Assembly: GCA_023145935.1 (NCBI GenBank)
Contig: JAGLDB010000085.1
Location: 1-7,494, forward strand
Origin: Candidatus Sabulitectum sp.
GTDB lineage: Bacteria > Fermentibacterota > Fermentibacteria > Fermentibacterales > Fermentibacteraceae
Direction: 5' to 3'
Length of the DNA stretch: 7,494 bases
The translations under genes were made by a program, and so were the position numbers. The notes beneath the pieces are model-generated. The model did not search any database and was not told the origin of the DNA. It saw nothing but the letters and a program-made list of their open reading frames with translations. This document shows positions 1 to 6,213 of the stretch, piece after piece (within the stretch, counting starts at the first letter, position 1; each line of letters starts with the position of its first letter).

Positions 1-276
1 GCTACCAGACACCCCAAGCTGCACAGACTTAGAGACCTGGAGGATCTTATTACTGTAGGCGCAAGTCCCCGAGGGTCTCTTTCAATTCTGGCTGCTGCCA
101 GGTCCAGAGCGCTTCTTACTGGTCAGGCTTTTGTTACACCGGATCTGGTTAAGGAAGTTGCGATGGATGTACTCAGACACAGAATTATGAGGTCATTTGA
201 GGCGGAGGCTGAAGAGGTAACTGTGGAGGAAATGCTCACGAGTATCCTGGACAAGGTTCCAGTAACAAAACGGTGA
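1..276 (+). CDS. moxR: MoxR-family AAA+ ATPase, C-terminal fragment (5' end outside window)
   Basis: Frame 1 is open from base 1 to a TGA at 274-276 and gives the last 91 residues of a protein that begins upstream. The visible part is the C-terminal lid of a MoxR ATPase: ATR near the start, then GASPRG at about residues 21-26, an alanine-rich helix (LAAARSRALLTG), FVTPDLVKEVAMDVLRHRI, and a final ILDKVPV. In the family this reads GASPRA, then GR-YV-P-DV, then VL-HRI. The Walker A and B motifs lie outside the window. MoxR ATPases are cytoplasmic and are thought to remodel or activate vWA-domain partners, and the gene sits directly before a DUF58/vWA gene, as is usual. The family call is firm; the substrate is unknown. 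The truncation comes from the window edge and is not a mutation. Confidence 0.93.
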   Translation, partial: ATRHPKLHRLRDLEDLITVGASPRGSLSILAAARSRALLTGQAFVTPDLVKEVAMDVLRHRIMRSFEAEAEEVTVEEMLTSILDKVPVTKR

Positions 277-278
277 TC
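272..278 (+). promoter_or_regulatory. Ribosome binding site for the DUF58 gene (3'-shifted anti-SD match)
   Basis: GGTGATC matches seven contiguous bases of the complement of a typical 16S rRNA 3' end, but to the GGTGATC half rather than the usual AGGAGG half. In that register the missing GGAGG would align about 8 bases before the ATG at 282, which is normal spacing. The site overlaps the moxR stop codon. An in-frame TGA at 279-281 rules out any earlier start. The rRNA of this organism is not in the window, so the match is to the general bacterial consensus. Confidence 0.5.
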
Positions 279-281
279 TGA

Positions 282-1169
282 ATGGAAACTACACACAGTC
301 TTTTTCGCCGGGTGCAGAGAATTGAAATACGCACCAGGAAGCTTGTGGATCAGCTTGTCGGTGGGGATTACCGCTCTGTTTTTCGCGGACAGGGAATGGA
401 GTTCAGCGACTACAGACCTTATGTGGAAGGGGATGATCCCAGACTCATAGACTGGAATGTTACTGCTCGTTCAAACACTCCTTTTATAAAGCTCCTGACT
501 GAAGAGAGAGAGCTTCTGGTCATGCTGGTTGTTGATGTCTCCGGTAGTCTTAACTTCGGCTCTGTGAACATCACCAAAGCTGACAGGGTTGCGGAAACTG
601 CAGCAGTACTTGCGCTCTCTGCCGCAAGAAGCAACGACAGGGTAGGGCTTCTTACTTATGGCAGCAGCGTTCATGACTACATGCCTCCGGACAAGGGAAG
701 AGCGCATTCTCTGGCCCTTATCAGAAGGGTACTTGAAGCCAGTGATTACGAAGAGAAGGCAGATGTGGAAAATGCACTTCGATTCCTGGGGAGAGTACTG
801 AAAAAGCGGGCCCTGATCTTTCTTGTGAGTGATTTCAGATTTGGTTCAAAGGGGGAGAGACAGCTGAAGGTGTTCTCGCGGAAACATGATCTGGTTGGGA
901 TCCATGTCTATGATCCTAGAGAACTCAGAGTGCCGGATGTTGGCAGGATCCGGTTCAGAGACCCGGAATCAGGAAAGGAATCTGTTGTTAATACGTCCTC
1001 TTCCAGCTGGCAGAGGGCTTTTGCCGCAAAGGTACAGGAGCAGACTGCAAAAAGAGAGCTTCTCTGCAAACGCACTAAGCTTGATATTGTAAGCATATCT
1101 ACAACTGAAGATCTAATTCTTCCTCTAAGAAGATTCTTTCATTTAAGAAAGAAAAGGAGAGCCCACTGA
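282..1169 (+). CDS. DUF58 domain protein with vWA-like fold (MoxR partner)
   Basis: This is a 295-residue soluble protein with no signal peptide or membrane helix, so it should be cytoplasmic. The DUF58 signature is clear: GQGMEFSDYRPYVEGDDPRLIDW at about residues 36-58, followed by AR and a TEERE stretch. A vWA-like domain follows. Its metal-ion site looks intact, with D85-S87-S89 (DVSGS), and D184 in LVSDF is the likely distal MIDAS acidic residue. NDRVGLLTYGSS (about 118-129) is a typical vWA strand. The C-terminus is basic (HLRKKRRAH). DUF58 proteins almost always sit beside MoxR and are thought to be its adaptor or client in Bat-type systems. The gene starts 5 bases after the moxR stop and its TGA overlaps the next ATG by one base. 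The family is certain; the biochemical role is inferred from context. Confidence 0.95.
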   Translation: METTHSLFRRVQRIEIRTRKLVDQLVGGDYRSVFRGQGMEFSDYRPYVEGDDPRLIDWNVTARSNTPFIKLLTEERELLVMLVVDVSGSLNFGSVNITKADRVAETAAVLALSAARSNDRVGLLTYGSSVHDYMPPDKGRAHSLALIRRVLEASDYEEKADVENALRFLGRVLKKRALIFLVSDFRFGSKGERQLKVFSRKHDLVGIHVYDPRELRVPDVGRIRFRDPESGKESVVNTSSSSWQRAFAAKVQEQTAKRELLCKRTKLDIVSISTTEDLILPLRRFFHLRKKRRAH

Positions 1170-2008
1170 TGCTTCACTTGCTTCTTCTTCTCTCTGCTCT
1201 TTCAAATGCGCACCCTGGTGTTCCATTTGAAGTGGATTATGCTCTTCCAGAAGGGTTTTCGTGCGAAGAAATGAACAACAGTGAATTCTTTTCCGTTCTT
1301 GAATCAGACAGCGGTTTGTTCATCATAGTGCCAATGATACTATCTGACAGTCTGACTCTTCCTGTGTTAACCGCATGGAACGATAATGGAGATTCTCTTC
1401 TTCTTGAGCCACCCCTGGTGGCTGTAAACGGATGGTTCCCGGATACTCTGATGATCCCTTCATTTCCGCCGTTTCCAGGGTACATGAATATTCCACCGGG
1501 ACTTCCAGAGGATTATGCAAGGAACGTATCATTCTGGCTTGCCTGGGGAGCCCCTCCTGATTTTCCATGGCTTTTAACCATTGCCGGTGTGGTTCTTGCG
1601 GCGGCAGTTATTCTGTATTTGATAAAGCGAAGGAAAAAGAAGAATGCCATTCAACCGGAAAAGGTTGTCCGGATCCCTGCTGGTAAAGATGCGGAGAGTG
1701 AGGCACTTGCACTGCTGGAATCTGAGAACTTTATACATGGTCACTGGCCTGAATTGTATTCAGAGGTCGATGTTCAATTCAGGGCAACCGCAGCAGGTAA
1801 ATTTGGTATTGTGAATAAGGCTCTTACACTTAACCAGATTGCCCGAACCATTGCTTCAACTGCAAAAGGACGCAAGTTTCTTGAGCAGGCATCGCCGATT
1901 CTGAAAGAAACAACCCTGCAGAGATATGCTGACTGGGGCAGCTCACGAGAAAGGGCAGAGGGCTTTATCAGAAAACTCGCAAAACTCAGGAGGGAGTGGT
2001 CACGATGA
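1169..2008 (+). CDS. Single-pass membrane protein of the Bat operon (short BatD-like, DUF4381 position)
   Basis: A 279-residue protein. It starts with a short hydrophobic leader (residues 1-14, MLHLLLLLSALSNA) that would serve as a signal peptide. About 115 extracytoplasmic residues follow, then a transmembrane helix at about 133-152, and a strongly basic stop-transfer run (KRRKKK, 153-158) that places the last 120 residues in the cytoplasm. The outer part contains a stretch, GDSLLLEPPLVAVNG followed by PDT, that resembles the end of BatD-type Ig-like domains. The cytoplasmic part is helical, with a 'TLNQIARTI' stretch and a late RYADW, a pattern I associate with the gene between DUF58 and batA in other Bat operons. 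DUF4381 proteins often hold this position but are usually shorter. A good Shine-Dalgarno site (AAAGGAG, from about 1153) precedes the ATG, which overlaps the previous stop by one base. The gene is surely real; the family name is uncertain. Confidence 0.75.
   Translation: MLHLLLLLSALSNAHPGVPFEVDYALPEGFSCEEMNNSEFFSVLESDSGLFIIVPMILSDSLTLPVLTAWNDNGDSLLLEPPLVAVNGWFPDTLMIPSFPPFPGYMNIPPGLPEDYARNVSFWLAWGAPPDFPWLLTIAGVVLAAAVILYLIKRRKKKNAIQPEKVVRIPAGKDAESEALALLESENFIHGHWPELYSEVDVQFRATAAGKFGIVNKALTLNQIARTIASTAKGRKFLEQASPILKETTLQRYADWGSSRERAEGFIRKLAKLRREWSR
1988..1994 (+). promoter_or_regulatory. Ribosome binding site deciding the batA start
   Basis: AGGAGGG lies 10 bases before the ATG at 2005. An in-frame GTG at 1996 would leave only one base after this site, so the ATG is the better start. 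The site lies within the end of the upstream coding sequence. Confidence 0.8.
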
Positions 2009-2949
2009 TAAGGTTTGCATTCTGGCAGATTCTTTTCCTATATCCAGTGATCGCTTTCATTTCGCTTGTTGTGCGAAACAAGGGTGATAAGAAAAAAGGA
2101 GGGGCTGCATTTACAGGTCCGTTTATCAATACACCGACAGTAAATTCCGGGAAATTCTTTACGGTTTTTATCCCGTGGATTGGCTTTCTTTTTCTGATAA
2201 TTGCTCTTGCAAGACCACAGAGCGGTTTTGAGAGGCTTCCTGACGCAGGTGAGGGAGTTGATATCGTTATTGCCCTTGATGTGTCAACAAGTATGCTGGC
2301 TGAAGATTACGATCCCAACAGACTTGAAGTAGCGAAAGACGCGGCACTGGAGTTCATTGAAAATCGACCGAATGACCGGATTGGTCTGGTTCTCTATGCT
2401 GCAGAGCCCATGATCATATGTCCTCCCACTTTTGATCATTCCACACTAACCAGATTTATTTCCAATGCGGAACTGGGATATCTCACTGATGGTACAGCCA
2501 TTGGTTCCGGACTGGCTATGTCAGCCAGGGGGCTTGGTTCTTCCAGCACTGATCGGCGTGTGATAGTTCTTCTCTCGGATGGGGTGGAGACTGCTGGAGT
2601 CGTGGACCCTATAACAGTTGCAGAAGCTGTGAGTATTCTTCATGGAGACAGTATTGCAGTGTATACAGTGGCCATCGGCAGGGAGAACAGCGGATACGAG
2701 GTTGATAGAGAAATACTTACTGCCATTGCAGAGCTTAATAACGGCAGGCTTTTCAATGTGTACAATAAGGATGACCTGGAAAGTGTATACGCTTCAATCG
2801 ATTCTCTGGAAGCATCTACTCTTCCGGAAAAAGGTCTTTTTGTCTACAGGGATCACTATCTGGGATGGTTGGTATGGGCGTTGCTTCTTCTCGCGGTAGG
2901 TGAATTTTCCAGGTGGAAAGTGTTTCGCATCACAGGAGGGGGGCAGTAA
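2005..2949 (+). CDS. batA: BatA-type membrane-anchored von Willebrand factor A protein
   Basis: A 314-residue inner-membrane protein. Two transmembrane helices lie at about residues 4-23 and 52-70, the second ending in the ARPQ motif typical of BatA/BatB proteins. A vWA domain spans about 84-270 and a C-terminal helix lies at 286-303, so the vWA domain should be on the periplasmic side. The MIDAS site is complete: D92-S94-S96 (DVSTSM), T164 (DGTAIG) and D192 (LLSDG). The length is normal for the family (about 310-340). In Bat systems BatA and BatB are thought to form a membrane complex with TPR and BatD partners. The ATG overlaps the upstream TGA by four bases (ATGA), a coupling arrangement. 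A longer GTG start at 1996 was rejected because of its ribosome-site spacing. The assignment is strong; BatA versus BatB naming rests on order and similarity of layout. Confidence 0.94.
   Translation: MIRFAFWQILFLYPVIAFISLVVRNKGDKKKGGAAFTGPFINTPTVNSGKFFTVFIPWIGFLFLIIALARPQSGFERLPDAGEGVDIVIALDVSTSMLAEDYDPNRLEVAKDAALEFIENRPNDRIGLVLYAAEPMIICPPTFDHSTLTRFISNAELGYLTDGTAIGSGLAMSARGLGSSSTDRRVIVLLSDGVETAGVVDPITVAEAVSILHGDSIAVYTVAIGRENSGYEVDREILTAIAELNNGRLFNVYNKDDLESVYASIDSLEASTLPEKGLFVYRDHYLGWLVWALLLLAVGEFSRWKVFRITGGGQ
2934..2943 (+). promoter_or_regulatory. Ribosome binding site deciding the batB start
   Basis: An AGGAGG core (2934-2939) extended by four more G lies 9 bases before the ATG at 2949. 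It falls downstream of the alternative in-frame GTG at 2913, which has no comparable site, so the shorter reading frame is preferred. Confidence 0.82.
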
Positions 2950-3926
2950 TGGAATTCCAGAGACCATGGATGGTTATTCTTGCTCTCGCAGGCCCTCTAT
3001 ACTGGTGGCTCAGACTGCGCTGGCTTCGAATTGATGAAAAACGGCTGCGTAGATTTATTCGCCCTGTTCTGTGGGCGAGAATGGGCATTGCTCCTCCATC
3101 ACAGCACAAAGTATCACGAATTCTAATATCAATTTCCATAGTACTTCTTGCGCTGGGTGCTGCAGGTCCGGTATGGGGAACATCTCCGGCGTACATCCCT
3201 GACGGTGGCGCGAATGTGGTTATAGCACTGGATGTTTCCCGTTCCATGTGGAGCGACGATGAGACTCCTTCACGGCTTGGAAGGTCTGCAATTGAAATAA
3301 GACGGATCATCGGGTCAATGCCTGGAACCAGGTTCAGTCTTGTTCTTTTCAGCGGTCATGCAAGGCTTGCTGTTCCCATAACGCTTGACAACGATTTTAT
3401 ACTGGACAGGATTCCTTCCGGTGCAGCAGATGCAGTCTCGCTTCCAGAGGGAACCGCCCTGAGCAATCTGGTGGATGTCATGGCAACTGCACTTCCAGAC
3501 ATGGATATGGAGGCGCGAGTTGGAATAATATTCTCTGATGGAGGATTCCACGACTATACCCTGAATGATGCAATCAATCAGGCGCATGATCGAAACATGG
3601 CTCTTGTTACCATAGGAACAGGGGGAGACTCTCCAGTATCTGTTCCTGGAGATAACGGGCCACTGATCTGGCAGGGTGATACGGTAAAAACAGTCCTTGA
3701 AGAGGAATGGTTGCTGGAACTCGCAGAGGAAACCGGTGGGTTTTACACAAGGATTTCGGAAGCGGGAGATCTTGCCGGCCCCATAGAAGAGCTTCTTCAC
3801 CGAAGTTCAGCACAGGCTGATGCTGATATTGCCGGAGCAGCCGGAGCAAGAAGATTCCAGTTCTTTATAGGAGGGGCTCTTCTGCTCATGCTGGTTGCAG
3901 CTCTCTGGGAAAGGATGGAATCATGA
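2949..3926 (+). CDS. batB: BatB-type membrane-anchored von Willebrand factor A protein
   Basis: A 325-residue inner-membrane protein related to its upstream neighbour. A hydrophobic segment lies at about residues 7-22, a second helix at 57-76, a vWA domain at about 88-285 and a C-terminal helix at 304-319. The MIDAS residues are present: D95-S97-S99 (DVSRSM), T169 (EGTALS) and D197 (FSDGG). The region GTGGDSPVSVPGDNGPL (about 223-239) matches the 'IGT-G-PIP' loop seen in BatB-type proteins, where a C-terminal extension checks 'L-ELA-ETGG-Y', seen here as LLELAEETGGFY (255-266). The ATG overlaps the batA stop by one base, and the end overlaps the TPR gene by four. It probably pairs with BatA in the membrane. 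The family is very secure; the exact activity of Bat vWA proteins is not established. Confidence 0.94.
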   Translation: MEFQRPWMVILALAGPLYWWLRLRWLRIDEKRLRRFIRPVLWARMGIAPPSQHKVSRILISISIVLLALGAAGPVWGTSPAYIPDGGANVVIALDVSRSMWSDDETPSRLGRSAIEIRRIIGSMPGTRFSLVLFSGHARLAVPITLDNDFILDRIPSGAADAVSLPEGTALSNLVDVMATALPDMDMEARVGIIFSDGGFHDYTLNDAINQAHDRNMALVTIGTGGDSPVSVPGDNGPLIWQGDTVKTVLEEEWLLELAEETGGFYTRISEAGDLAGPIEELLHRSSAQADADIAGAAGARRFQFFIGGALLLMLVAALWERMES

Positions 3927-4621
3927 TAACTACAGCTTTGCTGGTCATCACAGTACTTTCCTCGCTTGACCGAACACCGCTTCTTGACCTCTACCTTCAG
4001 GCAGGTGAGCTTATCGAGCAGGGCAGATTTGATGATTCCGCTTCTCTCTTCGAAGAAATTTTCAGAAGAATGCCTGACAATCAGAGGGCTGTCTACAATA
4101 TTGCGGTCTCCGGCTTTGCCATGGGTGACCTTTTCACTGCGGACAGTCTGTTCTCTACTTTTCCGGAAAATGTATTTGAAGGTGATACGCTGCTTGAAGC
4201 ACGGTCTTCTGCAAGACTTGGTAATGCAATGTTGAATGAGGATTACGCAGGGGTCGAGAGCGTGATTGAGATGCTGATTCCTGAAATATCATCTGGAGAT
4301 TCATCAGAGCGTATTCGTCAGAACTACGAAGTAGCACTGAAGTGGCTTTCCCGGAACGAACCTCCACCACCTGAAGATAATGAAGAGCCTGATGACAATG
4401 AAGACCAGGAAGAGCCCGATGACGATGAAGATCAGGAAGAACCTGATGACAATGAAGATCAGGAAGAGCCCGAAGACGACGAAGAAGATCAGCCACCGCC
4501 TCCAGGAGAGTCCGAGATGACTCCGGAAGTTGCACAGATGATTCTTGATATGGTTGAAGAAGCACAGGCTGATACAACCGCAGGCAGTGTGGGCGAGGCA
4601 ATTGGAGTTCCCAATTGGTAG
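3923..4621 (+). CDS. batC: BatC-type TPR protein with acidic repeat tail
   Basis: A 232-residue protein with a hydrophobic leader (residues 1-14) that suggests export or membrane tethering. About two TPR-like helical pairs follow (roughly 21-80), for example AGELIEQGRFDDSASLFEEIFRRMPDNQRAVYNIA. A helix at about 128-144 ends in NYEVALKWL, which resembles the 'N-E-AL-LL' segment of BatC proteins. Next is a linker (146-195) bounded by PPPP on both sides and filled with EEPDD[N/D]EDQ repeats, giving a very acidic, surely disordered stretch. The C-terminus has MTPEVAQMILDMVEEAQ, like the conserved 'A-ILD-L-E-E' helix at the end of the family. AAGGA at 3911-3915 is the ribosome site, and the ATG overlaps the batB stop by four bases. 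It is probably the scaffold binding the vWA proteins or BatD. The symbol is given on position and layout. Confidence 0.85.
   Translation: MITTALLVITVLSSLDRTPLLDLYLQAGELIEQGRFDDSASLFEEIFRRMPDNQRAVYNIAVSGFAMGDLFTADSLFSTFPENVFEGDTLLEARSSARLGNAMLNEDYAGVESVIEMLIPEISSGDSSERIRQNYEVALKWLSRNEPPPPEDNEEPDDNEDQEEPDDDEDQEEPDDNEDQEEPEDDEEDQPPPPGESEMTPEVAQMILDMVEEAQADTTAGSVGEAIGVPNW
4382..4492 (+). repeat. 27-bp coding tandem repeat, four units (EEPDDNEDQ)
   Basis: Three units of exactly 27 bp (4382-4408, 4409-4435, 4436-4462) and a fourth of 30 bp (4463-4492) encode EEPDDNEDQ, EEPDDDEDQ, EEPDDNEDQ and EEPEDDEEDQ in frame. Units differ mostly at third codon positions (CCT/CCC, GAC/GAT, GAG/GAA), so the repeat is not a very recent duplication. 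All unit lengths are multiples of three, so changes in copy number would keep the frame of the TPR gene that contains it. Confidence 0.95.
4604..4607 (+). promoter_or_regulatory. Ribosome binding site supporting the TTG start of batD
   Basis: GGAG lies 7 bases before the TTG at 4615. The frame is closed upstream by a TGA at 4570-4572, with no ATG or GTG between. The next downstream ATG would remove the signal peptide and part of the first domain. Confidence 0.6.
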
Positions 4622-6207
4622 GGCTTCTTATTCTGCTTCTGTTTGGCGCAGGCGATCCTTTTGAATGGGAATGTCCCGGGATCGTTCAGAGTGAAGAGTC
4701 GTTCTCTTTGCTTATAACTTGTTCAGAACCGGGCTGTTCCGGTATATCTACAGGTACAATAAACATGTCATCAGGTGTAACTTTGCTTGGGAGTTCTACT
4801 TCAACCAACATTTCATCTGTGACCACATCCAGTGGCCGGCAGCTGAGACAGGTGGTTGTAATGGAAGTGTTCTTTGCGGCTTCAGGCGGAGGCGATCAGA
4901 CCATAGGACCCATACAATTGAATCTTCACGGAATCGGCACATACACCTTGAGCGAGATTTCTATTACTGTTAACGGATCTTCCGGCGCAACCACCTCTTC
5001 GGGGAGTACGGCAGTTGATCTTTCTCAACAGGATGAGGAAGTATGGCTGACTGGAGACCTGCATGATCCAGGTGGGCGTATCTATCCGGGCACCAGGCTA
5101 TTTTTAGACTACTATGTTTACAGCAGGGTAAATGTTGAGAATGTTACATACTGGTGGAGTGCACCTGAGCTGGGTGCAATAATTAACATAGAAACCATCC
5201 CTGACAGTAACTGGGAGAGCGTTAATCTAAAACATGATACTGCCAATCGCAGCCTATTAGCTCAAGTAGAGATGGCTCCCGCAGCAGCTGGCAGTCTTCT
5301 GGCACCATTATTCAGGGCAGACATCACCGGTTCAGGATACGACCGATGGGGAAAGGTCAATGAATGGACAATAGAAAGTGCACCTGTAGTGCTTCCAGTC
5401 TTTCCTTTTCCGGAAAACCCTCCCGATCACTGGGAAGGAAGCCTGCTTGACAGTGTTGATGTAAGAATCGAGCAGCTGCCTACACCACCAGGCCAGGGTG
5501 GAGAGCTTCCAGTAAGAGTTACCTGTACCGGGCCAGGGAGTGTCTACATGAGCGAACCGCCTGCTCTTACAGTTCACGGCAATGCAAATCTTCTTGCTGT
5601 AAACAATGGGTCTGCAGGAAACAAGAAATGGTGGGATTTTGTTCTGGAACCTGAAGAAACAGGCTATTGTGTTCTTGGGCCGGATTCGATTGTGTGGCTG
5701 AATCGCAGGAGTTATGCCTACCGGAATGTCTCAATTCTACCGTGCACATTGTATGTTACATCTATACCCTGGGCAGATCGAGAAATTGAGCTGAGTGATG
5801 CAGACGGTAATAAATCACCATTGTGCTGGGTCACAGCAGGTGGAATTGGTATTATCGTGTTAACTGTTTTGCTGGTTGTAACAGTGAAGAAGAGAGATAA
5901 AGAACTAGCATCAGTAGCAGGTTCCAGTGACATAGATGAGCTTCTTACAGTGCTGGAAGGCGAGTTATCAAGATTGCTTACTGGCAAAAAGGAATACCTT
6001 GGTTACGAGGAACTTGACGAGTTGCTTGATCGTCGTAACACCGACAGTTTTCTTGCTAGGCGCATACTCAGATTTTGGAGAGACCTTGAACAATCACTTT
6101 CAGACAGAGAAATATCGGGACCGGCTTTCGAAAAGTTAAAAACAATAGCGGACGAGCTTTTGTACAAGTTGCGTAAAGACCTAAAAACAAACTATGAAAA
6201 GGAATAG
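4615..6207 (+). CDS. batD: BatD-type single-pass membrane protein
   Basis: A 530-residue protein. The first 13 residues form a short hydrophobic leader (MVGLLILLLFGAG), followed by a large extracytoplasmic part rich in S, T, G and beta-type sequence, in keeping with the Ig-like domains of BatD. The first domain (about 16-120) shows the BatD pattern of an early 'SFSLLIT', a central SSGRQ and late 'IGPIQLNLHGIGTY' and 'ISITVNG' strands. One transmembrane helix lies at about 404-424, followed by KKRDK and a cytoplasmic helical tail of about 105 residues. The length is normal for BatD (about 450-600). The start is TTG, overlaps the batC stop by seven bases and is the only candidate that keeps the leader. 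BatD is presumed to bind the vWA/TPR complex from the periplasmic face. The family call is good from layout and position; the sequence is divergent. Confidence 0.85.
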   Translation: MVGLLILLLFGAGDPFEWECPGIVQSEESFSLLITCSEPGCSGISTGTINMSSGVTLLGSSTSTNISSVTTSSGRQLRQVVVMEVFFAASGGGDQTIGPIQLNLHGIGTYTLSEISITVNGSSGATTSSGSTAVDLSQQDEEVWLTGDLHDPGGRIYPGTRLFLDYYVYSRVNVENVTYWWSAPELGAIINIETIPDSNWESVNLKHDTANRSLLAQVEMAPAAAGSLLAPLFRADITGSGYDRWGKVNEWTIESAPVVLPVFPFPENPPDHWEGSLLDSVDVRIEQLPTPPGQGGELPVRVTCTGPGSVYMSEPPALTVHGNANLLAVNNGSAGNKKWWDFVLEPEETGYCVLGPDSIVWLNRRSYAYRNVSILPCTLYVTSIPWADREIELSDADGNKSPLCWVTAGGIGIIVLTVLLVVTVKKRDKELASVAGSSDIDELLTVLEGELSRLLTGKKEYLGYEELDELLDRRNTDSFLARRILRFWRDLEQSLSDREISGPAFEKLKTIADELLYKLRKDLKTNYEKE

Positions 6208-6213
6208 CATATT

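Noticed and set aside
886..1092. 68-codon plus-strand frame within the DUF58 gene
   Set aside because: It is an out-of-frame reading of a well-supported gene with no recognisable domain.
1996..2004. GTG start that would lengthen BatA by three residues
   Set aside because: It is only one base after the AGGAGGG site; the ATG at 2005 has usable spacing and the common ATGA overlap.
2913..2948. GTG start that would lengthen BatB by 12 residues
   Set aside because: The strong AGGAGG lies downstream of this GTG and just before the ATG at 2949; the family usually starts near the first membrane segment.
3315..3800. 161-codon open frame on the minus strand inside batB
   Set aside because: It lies wholly opposite a well-supported vWA gene, its translation resembles no family, and it has no good ribosome site or context.
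4382..4492. Repeats as a possible CRISPR array
   Set aside because: Units are directly adjacent with no spacers, in frame within a gene, and vary at codon third positions.
4155..4601. 148-codon open frame on the minus strand opposite the TPR gene
   Set aside because: Its repeated L-P-D-L-H-C-H pattern is only the antisense reading of the 27-bp acidic repeat.
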